A DNA stretch of 6,409 bases, taken from assembly GCA_018239705.1 (NCBI GenBank), contig JAFEGS010000060.1, forward strand, positions 1 through 6,409, in the 5' to 3' direction. The translations under genes and the position numbers were made by a program. Each line of letters starts with the position of its first letter. The stretch's first letter is position 1. The notes below the pieces were generated by a model that had not been told where the DNA came from, made no database searches, and was given only the letters and a program-made list of their open reading frames with translations. Shown here in pieces: positions 1 through 5,306 of the stretch. The stretch is from Verrucomicrobiota bacterium. GTDB taxonomy: Bacteria > Chlamydiota > Chlamydiia > Chlamydiales > FEN-1388.

Positions 1-194
1 GAGGAATAGAACATCCTACCTTTCTTTTCCATCTCGTCCCTACAGGTAGAAATGCGCTTTCATCGCTCGACGCACACCTTTGTGGGGATGATGCCTACTT
101 TGGACAGATCCATTTTGATCGCCATAGCATGCGACTTAACTGGCGAGTCATTGGCCCACAAAAGAATGAAGAGATAGATTACTACTATTCTTAG
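1..194 (+). CDS. C-terminal end of an unidentified protein (5' truncated by window edge)
   Basis: The reading frame beginning at base 3 is open for 63 codons up to a TAG at 192-194, while the other two forward frames hit stops early (at 7-9 and around 47-49). The translated tail is mixed in composition, reads like a folded protein, and ends in an acidic, tyrosine-rich terminus (EEIDYYYS). It includes the segments YFGQIHFD and LNWRVIGP, which look like a beta-rich C-terminal domain. I do not recognise the family. No membrane segment or repeat is visible. The gene runs head-on into qor: the two stop codons overlap, sharing bases 191-194. Because the tail is short and no start is visible, it could still be a chance open frame, but the tight stop-to-stop arrangement favours a real gene. 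Confidence 0.6.
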   Translation, partial: GIEHPTFLFHLVPTGRNALSSLDAHLCGDDAYFGQIHFDRHSMRLNWRVIGPQKNEEIDYYYS

Positions 195-1159
195 GTTGTT
201 TCGAGCAGCACCTTCCCGATCGTTTCACGATTTTCTAAGAGTCGATGGGCTGTACCTGCCTCTTTAAGGGGTAGTGTCTGGCCAATTGAGAACTGTAGCC
301 ATCCCTGCTGGATCCCTTCTATAACTGCATTAGCCCGATGGAGCAGTTCATCTCTCGTAAGGAGGAAATTGAAGAGATTACCCCCTGAGATCGTTAAGCT
401 GTGGGTCATCAGCACATTTGGCGAGATTGGATCGGCAGGGCCGCTTGCTGCACCATAGATGACGATGTGACCGCGCAGTCTACAGGCAGTGAGGTTTCCT
501 GCAAATGTTGTTTTGCCAACGCCATCAATGATGAGATCAGCCCCTTGGCCATTTGTCAGGCGTTTTGTTTCTGCTGCAAAGTCCTGTTTGGTGTAGAGAA
601 TAATGTCGTTTGCTCCCGCAGCGAGGGCAGCTTTGGCTTTTTCTTCTGTGGAGACGGTACCAATGACGCGAGCTCCGAGATGTCTTGCCCACTGCACTAA
701 CAGGAGCCCCATGCCTCCTGCTGCTGCGTGGATAAGCACCGTATCGCCCTTTTTTACCTTATAAAATTCGTGTAAGAGGTAGTGAGCGGTCATTCCTTGT
801 AGGGGGAATGCAGCTGCTGTTTCGAAGGAAAAAGCGCTAGGAACCTGGATAAGGCGATCTGCCGGAACAATGTTTTCTTGTGCGTAGGAGCCGATATGGC
901 CTGTATAGGCTACTCTGTCTCCCGGCTTGACGGTGGTTACTCCCTCTCCCACTGCCATCACAGTCCCTGCGCCTTCCAGGCCGGGTATGTAGGGGGCAGG
1001 TACTGCGTAGATACCACGTCGCTGGTAGATATCGATGAAATTAACACCGGCTACAGCGAGGCGAACAAGAGCCTCTCCCGGTCCCGGTTTACCGGAGGTT
1101 ACCTCTTCGAGCGTTAGGACGTCAGGGTTGCCATATTGATGCACTCGTATCGCTTTCAT
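191..1159 (-). CDS. qor: NAD(P)H:quinone oxidoreductase, zinc-independent MDR family
   Basis: The protein is a 322-residue member of the medium-chain dehydrogenase/reductase superfamily, close in length and motif order to E. coli Qor (about 327 residues). It is expected to be a soluble cytoplasmic enzyme that uses NADPH to reduce quinones or other electrophilic carbonyl compounds. The N-terminal GroES-like domain carries the quinone-oxidoreductase signature GVNFIDIYQRRGIY (residues 38-51). The Rossmann nucleotide-binding loop AAAGGMG is at residues 145-151, followed by the usual ARHLGARVIGTVSTEEKA stretch. The cysteine ligands of the structural and catalytic zinc of alcohol dehydrogenases are absent, as expected for this branch. 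I chose the ATG at 1159, giving MKAIRVHQYG, because homologues start there and a GAGG ribosome site lies 5 bases upstream. A TTG at 1216 would add 19 residues with no family counterpart. It is transcribed away from the fasciclin operon. The physiological substrate is not readable from sequence. Confidence 0.93.
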   Translation of the reverse strand: MKAIRVHQYGNPDVLTLEEVTSGKPGPGEALVRLAVAGVNFIDIYQRRGIYAVPAPYIPGLEGAGTVMAVGEGVTTVKPGDRVAYTGHIGSYAQENIVPADRLIQVPSAFSFETAAAFPLQGMTAHYLLHEFYKVKKGDTVLIHAAAGGMGLLLVQWARHLGARVIGTVSTEEKAKAALAAGANDIILYTKQDFAAETKRLTNGQGADLIIDGVGKTTFAGNLTACRLRGHIVIYGAASGPADPISPNVLMTHSLTISGGNLFNFLLTRDELLHRANAVIEGIQQGWLQFSIGQTLPLKEAGTAHRLLENRETIGKVLLETT

Positions 1160-1164
1160 TTGAA

Positions 1165-1168
1165 CCTC
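1165..1168 (-). promoter_or_regulatory. Shine-Dalgarno site deciding the qor start
   Basis: On the - strand GAGG stands 5 bases before the ATG at 1159-1157. It supports that ATG over the TTG at 1216, which has no family support for the extra residues it would add. Confidence 0.6.
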
Positions 1169-1176
1169 AATAATAG

Positions 1177-1205
1177 ATTTTACATTGAATGATACCATTT
1201 GACAA
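1177..1205 (-). promoter_or_regulatory. Putative sigma70-type promoter for qor
   Basis: On the - strand TTGTCA (1205-1200, five of six consensus bases) is followed after 17 bases by TAAAAT (1182-1177, five of six). This would give a very short leader of roughly 11 bases that just contains the GAGG ribosome site. A second option is TTGCCT (1216-1211), 16 bases, then TATCAT (1194-1189) preceded by an extended -10 TGG, which gives a more comfortable leader of about 24 bases. The sequence does not decide between them. Confidence 0.45.
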
Positions 1206-1227
1206 ATTAAAGGCAATGATGATTAAT
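1199..1227 (+). promoter_or_regulatory. Putative sigma70-type promoter for the fasciclin-phosphatase-PARG operon
   Basis: A perfect TTGACA -35 box (1199-1204) is followed after 17 bases by ATTAAT (1222-1227, four of six -10 bases including the TAAT end). Transcription would begin near 1234 and give a leader of about 25 bases containing the AAGGAG ribosome site at 1246-1251. The -35 box lies in TTTGACAAA, whose other strand supplies the TTGTCA proposed for qor, so the two promoters would be back to back and mutually exclusive. No other strong promoter is evident before the two downstream genes. Confidence 0.5.
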
Positions 1228-1258
1228 GAAAAAAAGATTATCATAAAGGAGATTTTTT

Positions 1259-1771
1259 ATGAATAAGGGAACCCTCTCACTACTTTGTGCAGCACTTGCT
1301 GCCTTTTCGGTAGCGTTTTGCTTAGATAATACTGCGGCTACAGAGGAGCCTGCTACAGAAGTAAGGGCAGCCTATCCACTCCTTGCTAAGCCCGAACTCA
1401 GCACTCTTGTTATGCTTGTTCAAAAGGCAGGTCTTGGAGACTTTTTTAAGGGGACAGGCCCCTTTACTGTATTTGCCCCATCAAACAGCGCGTTTGAGAA
1501 GATGGATCCGGCAGCTTTTGAGGCGCTTCAAAAACCGGAGAATAGAGGTACACTCATCGACCTTATTAACTATCACGTAGTGATGGGAGCATACCCATCA
1601 AATGAGCTCAAAAGCAGATCATACCGCACTGTCAATGGCAAAGATATTGAAGTGAAGAATGAAAATGGCAAGATCACGGTTAATGGTGCAAACGTTGTGC
1701 AGACAGATATCAAAGGCCCTAATGGCGTAGGCTATATCATCGATACAGTTTTAACTCCACCACAGACTTAA
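1259..1771 (+). CDS. Secreted fasciclin (FAS1/BIgH3) domain protein
   Basis: The 170-residue protein has an N-terminal export signal and one FAS1 domain, the usual layout of small bacterial fasciclin proteins. The signal comprises the basic start MNKG, then a hydrophobic core LSLLCAALAAFSVAF (residues 6-20). Cys21 after VAF resembles a lipobox, but Phe at -1 is atypical, so lipoprotein status is uncertain and ordinary signal peptidase cleavage is possible. The FAS1 H1 motif GPFTVFAPSNSAF spans residues 67-79, the YH pair is at 105-106, and the H2 region runs from VNGANVV (141-147) to YIIDTVLTPP (159-168). FAS1 domains commonly mediate adhesion or matrix contact, so an envelope or secreted location is expected. 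The start ATG has AAGGAG 7 bases upstream. It is the first gene of a probable three-gene operon, with only 11 bases before the next start. The ligand is unknown. Confidence 0.92.
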   Translation: MNKGTLSLLCAALAAFSVAFCLDNTAATEEPATEVRAAYPLLAKPELSTLVMLVQKAGLGDFFKGTGPFTVFAPSNSAFEKMDPAAFEALQKPENRGTLIDLINYHVVMGAYPSNELKSRSYRTVNGKDIEVKNENGKITVNGANVVQTDIKGPNGVGYIIDTVLTPPQT

Positions 1772-1782
1772 AAGGGATACAC

Positions 1783-4221
1783 ATGGAAATACCTCCTCTG
1801 GAGCCCCTACCACTTGGAGACTCTATCACCATAAAGGATGGTTGCCTCCACATTGGGAGCAAGAGCTTTGCGGTCAGTGTGGGCGGACGCGGGGTCACTG
1901 ACTCTGAAACGCTTGAGAGGGTAAAAAACATACTCGAGTCTCATCCTGAGGGGGAAATCGATACAGCTGCCCACAAAATATCGCCTATAAAGATTTTCTT
2001 AAAAGATGAGTCTAGCGATTTGAAGAGCTATACCGATCAAATAGAAGCACTCGGGTATTCGAGAGAGGAAATCGGTGCGGCAATTAACGCTCTTTTCCAG
2101 GAAAGCCATCTCAGCCTTCTCTCGGAAGATATACGAGCGGAATGGGGTGAAAAAACGCTCTCAGACCTTCTCCAAGAAAGTGGTAATGTTGGGCTTCAAT
2201 CGGCACTGCTCGAGTTGCGAGACCCTGCAACTGCCGAGGCCTCGTCCAAGTGTGTTCATGACCTCATTGTATTCATCCTGTCGAATGTACAGCGAAATCC
2301 AAAAGAGATGGACTCCTACAGGGCGGCCTTTTTTAAGGGAAGGGACTATTCGATAGACACCCCAGTCACTCTTGATACTGTGGTAGAGAGAAATAAGGGG
2401 CTGCCGAGTGAGGCCGACAAAGACAAATATCGAGAGGAAATTGAAAATAAAAATACAAATCTTGGTGTAGTTTCAAAATTCGATGAGCATGGAGGTCCTG
2501 AGCGGGTCATAGCCCTGCGATCGGGAAAATCGGATAGTGCTGGGCGGGTAAAGGAACTTGTTGTCACTGCAGCGCTCTCACAGCTAGAATGTTCCAAGCC
2601 AGCGGGTTTTTCAAAGCAGCCTTCCATCGATGGGCTGGAAACCTACGAATTTCAGCATGTGATCGATTCCTACCTCGATTCCAGCTTTCTTAAATCCATT
2701 CCGGAGAGGCTCCTACAGGTAAAATGGAACGATCCCTCAACCTGGCGTAATCTCTGGAAGACCGAAGAGTACGAGATCAAGTATCTAGAAAAACTGATAC
2801 AATCAGTTGAGAAGTGGCCGCCTGAGGGAATGAAGCTTATCGTCGAAAAAAAAGATGGCACAAAAATGTGTGTTATTTTGAAGAGGCCGATTGTCTCAAA
2901 CCAGCTTTTATCGACAACTCTAAGAGGGTTTGGCACCGGCATGTTTAGCTTCAGCGATATGGGGCAAAGAAGGTCCGATACCCTCAACTTTATATCGCGT
3001 CAGGTATTCCTCGATCGCTATTTCAAGCAGCAAAACATGTATGATAGCCTACAAGAGGCTCGCGGCCCGCTTGCAAACTTCAATCCTGAGAAGATTTCGA
3101 CCAAAATTTTACGGGATCCGCAGTTTTCGCCTGATGCAAAAGAGTTTGTGCAGTACCAACAAACCGTGGCAAAGTTGCTTCTCCAGCAGCTCAAAAACAA
3201 TCCAGATGACCTCAAGGCACGCGCGCTCTTTGTCTGCTGCTACCGCAGAGATCCAAAGGATACAAAGACAATAGACAGAATGGTTCGAGAGATAAACAGC
3301 GGGACCTTTTCGCTTACTCCGGCGCCATCAGACGAGGTGCATGGCGCAGATTGTGAGATCTATTTTAACCTGGCAATGAAGCTGCTGAACCTCTCTCAGT
3401 CCAAACAGTGTAAAAGTGGTACCGATCGAACCGCTATTGGTATTGCGCTCACTATTGCTCAAGATGATTTTTTTGTAAAATTTGGTAAAGAATATCTTCC
3501 TGATCAGATGACTCGTGAGGAAGAGCTCTATTTCAAGATGAAATTTCACCATGCTCTTGAACTTGCGAGAAGTATGGCGGTCGAAAGCAAGGGCTATTCA
3601 GGCATTAAATGGGGCGGCGGTGCACCCATTGCTGGAGGTGTTGGCAACCCTGCACCATTAAAGTATCTCTTCAATGCTGAGGACATAGCTGACATTAAAA
3701 AGCATAGTCAAAAGTTACGCGATTTTTTTCAAAAAGAGGATTATGAGTTTTTAATAAACAAGAAAGTAGACGTTCTGCACATTACGAGAAGCGATCTGAT
3801 GAACAAGGGGAAGGTACAATACGGTGGGACTTTGGTCGATCCAATTGCCCTCCTGGGTAAGAGTGAGCCCTCACATATCAGAAAAGTGGAGAAAGCAAAA
3901 GAAAAACTATCGCCTGAAAATAGACAAAAGGCCGCACAAGAGTTTAATAATTTTATAAGAGCACTTACGGGAGATGCGGCATATTTTTTAAATCCCGATC
4001 GGTTAGAAATAGAGTTTGCAGGTAAAATTACAGCCTTACATCTGGAAAAAAAAGAAAACATGGAAGAACTTTTATCTAAAATAAAAGAGTTGGAAAATAA
4101 GTTAGCAGATACTCATACTAAAGAGCTCGTCGGTTTGCAGTTATATATGTTTAAACGTCTTTTGTATCTTTGGGAAACTGTAGAGAAAACAGGCTTTACA
4201 TTGACTGAAATCGTCGAGTAA
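1783..4221 (+). CDS. Putative SopB/IpgD/SidF-like phosphatase, candidate translocated effector (CX5R signature)
   Basis: This 812-residue protein has no signal peptide or membrane segment. Its key feature is CKSGTDRT at residues 543-550 (Cys543, Arg549), a CX5R phosphatase P-loop. It differs by one residue from the CKSGKDRT loop of the phosphoinositide phosphatase effectors SopB/SigD, IpgD and Legionella SidF. As in that family, the loop follows an alpha-helical stretch (residues about 525-542), and a Gly/Asn-rich segment comes about 60 residues later (GIKWGGG at 607-613, then GVGNPAPLKYLF from 619). The first 350 residues match nothing I recognise. Residues about 755-800 are rich in Lys/Glu/Leu and probably form a helix or coiled coil. 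The expected reaction is dephosphorylation of phosphoinositides or phosphoproteins through a phosphocysteine intermediate. The start ATG has AAGGGA a few bases upstream and lies 11 bases after the fasciclin stop; PARG follows after 27 bases. Hand counts give about 48% GC for 1801-2100 but about 34% for 3901-4200. Family assignment rests chiefly on the P-loop; secretion is inference. Confidence 0.7.
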   Translation: MEIPPLEPLPLGDSITIKDGCLHIGSKSFAVSVGGRGVTDSETLERVKNILESHPEGEIDTAAHKISPIKIFLKDESSDLKSYTDQIEALGYSREEIGAAINALFQESHLSLLSEDIRAEWGEKTLSDLLQESGNVGLQSALLELRDPATAEASSKCVHDLIVFILSNVQRNPKEMDSYRAAFFKGRDYSIDTPVTLDTVVERNKGLPSEADKDKYREEIENKNTNLGVVSKFDEHGGPERVIALRSGKSDSAGRVKELVVTAALSQLECSKPAGFSKQPSIDGLETYEFQHVIDSYLDSSFLKSIPERLLQVKWNDPSTWRNLWKTEEYEIKYLEKLIQSVEKWPPEGMKLIVEKKDGTKMCVILKRPIVSNQLLSTTLRGFGTGMFSFSDMGQRRSDTLNFISRQVFLDRYFKQQNMYDSLQEARGPLANFNPEKISTKILRDPQFSPDAKEFVQYQQTVAKLLLQQLKNNPDDLKARALFVCCYRRDPKDTKTIDRMVREINSGTFSLTPAPSDEVHGADCEIYFNLAMKLLNLSQSKQCKSGTDRTAIGIALTIAQDDFFVKFGKEYLPDQMTREEELYFKMKFHHALELARSMAVESKGYSGIKWGGGAPIAGGVGNPAPLKYLFNAEDIADIKKHSQKLRDFFQKEDYEFLINKKVDVLHITRSDLMNKGKVQYGGTLVDPIALLGKSEPSHIRKVEKAKEKLSPENRQKAAQEFNNFIRALTGDAAYFLNPDRLEIEFAGKITALHLEKKENMEELLSKIKELENKLADTHTKELVGLQLYMFKRLLYLWETVEKTGFTLTEIVE

Positions 4222-4248
4222 ATGTTTTAATAGTAATAAGGTAAGTAT

Positions 4249-5151
4249 ATGAATCCAGCTAAAGCAATTACGCACGATGCTGCTGCCTGGGCAAAAGGGT
4301 ACAAAAGCAGTGAAAAGGATATCCCGGCACAAAAGTCTATGCTTGCAAAGGTCTTCAAGCAGACACAAGAGGCTGTAAAAAATGGCTTTTCCGTTAATGG
4401 CAAGCAGATAAAAATTTCCCCTGACAGTATAAAGAAGATGCAGACGGGCAGCCTGCTGATTGAGCATCCCAAGCCGGTTGCTATCAAGAATCCACATAAG
4501 AAGACCAACGTCACTGTGCGGAATGGAGATACCATTGCTGTTGCCTCTGAGCTACAACAAAATGGAGCGAAGGTGGTGGCACTTAATATGGCCAATGCTC
4601 ACCATCCAGGAGGTGGGGTAGAACATGGTGCTCGAGCGCAAGAGGAGTCTATTTTCCGCGCTTCCAATTACCACCAAAGTCTCTATAGAGAAGAAAACAA
4701 GACATTAGATGTCCTTTTTGGTAAAAAGGCCTATCATGTACCAACCACGGGTGGTATTTACTCGCCCTCTGTTTCGGTATTCAGAAAGCCAATACAAGAG
4801 GGATTTGCCTTCCAAGAGCCTGTTGAACTCGATTTCATTGCATCGGCCGCTTTTAATCTCAACCACAACAAAGACAAGCCCAAGGATTACGACAAGCAGA
4901 TGCTTGAAAAAATTCGAGGGATTTTCAGGATAGCAGCCGGCACAGGGCATGACACCATGGTGCTAGGTGCTTTTGGTTGTGGAGCCTTTAAAAATGACCC
5001 CAAAAAGGTAAGTGCTCTTTTCAAGCAGGTGATACAGGAAAAAGAGTTTAAGGGTGCCTTTAGCACTATCGTCTTCGCTGTGATCAACGATCATGCAGGA
5101 AAACAAAATTTTGAAGCATTTGACAAGGCCTTCAAGAATTTTACTATCTAA
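4249..5151 (+). CDS. Bacterial-type poly(ADP-ribose) glycohydrolase (TIGR02452 / microbial PARG domain)
   Basis: The 300-residue protein carries the PARG signature GGG-X7-QEE: GGG at residues 121-123 and QEE at 131-133, inside NMANAHHPGGG and GARAQEES. The glutamates at 132-133 match the catalytic pair of bacterial PARG. The macrodomain fold continues with TTGGIYSP (167-173), IASAAFNLN (197-205), and the conserved loop LGAFGCGAFKNDP (239-251) before a final strand TIVFAVIND (273-281). The family hydrolyses the ribose-ribose bonds of poly(ADP-ribose), releasing ADP-ribose. About 100 residues precede the core, a common arrangement in the microbial family. No export signal is visible, so it is cytoplasmic unless moved by a specialised secretion system. 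The start ATG has AAGG 7 bases upstream. It is the last gene of the operon, 27 bases after the phosphatase. It may process endogenous ADP-ribosylation, defend against ADP-ribosylating toxins, or act on host polymer. Confidence 0.9.
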   Translation: MNPAKAITHDAAAWAKGYKSSEKDIPAQKSMLAKVFKQTQEAVKNGFSVNGKQIKISPDSIKKMQTGSLLIEHPKPVAIKNPHKKTNVTVRNGDTIAVASELQQNGAKVVALNMANAHHPGGGVEHGARAQEESIFRASNYHQSLYREENKTLDVLFGKKAYHVPTTGGIYSPSVSVFRKPIQEGFAFQEPVELDFIASAAFNLNHNKDKPKDYDKQMLEKIRGIFRIAAGTGHDTMVLGAFGCGAFKNDPKKVSALFKQVIQEKEFKGAFSTIVFAVINDHAGKQNFEAFDKAFKNFTI

Positions 5152-5165
5152 TCCTGGGCGACTAG

Positions 5166-5208
5166 AGCTTATTGGCCGAAAAAATCAGAAAATTTTGGCC
5201 AATAAGCT
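5166..5208. repeat. Perfect 12-bp inverted repeat (palindromic unit 1)
   Basis: AGCTTATTGGCC at 5166-5177 is matched exactly by its complement GGCCAATAAGCT at 5197-5208. The 19-base A/T-rich spacer allows about four further pairs (one G-T wobble and three A-T). The hairpin begins 14 bases after the PARG stop. It has no T-run directly after it on the + strand, so it is not a textbook intrinsic terminator, although it could stall polymerase or protect the 3' end of the operon mRNA. Confidence 0.75.
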
Positions 5209-5218
5209 ATAAAAATGG

Positions 5219-5262
5219 GGCTAGTTGGCCAAAAAAACTTATATTTTTTGGCGGAGCTAGCC
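5219..5262. repeat. Imperfect inverted repeat (palindromic unit 2), possible bidirectional terminator
   Basis: GGCTAG (5219-5224) pairs with CTAGCC (5257-5262), and after an internal mismatch GCCAAAAAA pairs with TTTTTTGGC (ending 5252). The left arm resembles that of the preceding palindrome: 5218-5237 matches 5165-5184 at 16 of 20 bases, 53 bases apart. Read on the - strand, the hairpin is followed within a few bases by a run of five T, so it could end transcription of the ATPase gene. On the + strand a run of five T comes 7 bases after the stem. Confidence 0.65.
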
Positions 5263-5266
5263 TGTG

Positions 5267-5292
5267 TATTTTTAGCGAATTCACTAAAAATA
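5267..5292. repeat. 26-bp near-perfect palindrome centred on GAATTC
   Basis: TATTTTTAG (5267-5275) and CTAAAAATA (5284-5292) are exact complements, and the hexamer GAATTC (5277-5282) between them is itself palindromic. Only the C/A pair at 5276 and 5283 breaks the symmetry. It lies 14 bases beyond the ATPase stop. The low GC content makes a strong terminator hairpin unlikely; a protein-binding operator or an element end is equally possible. Confidence 0.6.
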
Positions 5293-5306
5293 GTAAGCCT
5301 AAGAAG

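Noticed and set aside
401..700. 99-codon + strand open frame inside qor
   Set aside because: It is antisense to the conserved Rossmann domain of qor, and its Cys-rich composition is an artefact of reverse reading.
1160..1216. N-terminal extension of qor from a TTG start at 1216, adding 19 residues
   Set aside because: Family members begin at the equivalent of MKAIRVHQYG, the ATG at 1159 has its own GAGG site, and the extension covers the promoter region.
1212..1230. Fur-box-like sequence overlapping the operon -10 region
   Set aside because: Only 11 of 19 positions agree with the E. coli consensus, which is weak in an A/T-rich promoter.
4141..4595. Two - strand open frames of about 120 codons overlapping the end of the phosphatase and the start of PARG
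   Set aside because: Both are antisense to well-supported genes, are rich in Cys, Phe and Leu as expected for reverse reading of Lys/Glu/Ala-rich coding sequence, and lack ribosome sites.
5166..5208. Canonical Rho-independent terminator for the PARG operon
   Set aside because: The hairpin is strong but is followed by A-rich rather than T-rich sequence on the + strand, so it was recorded as an inverted repeat instead.
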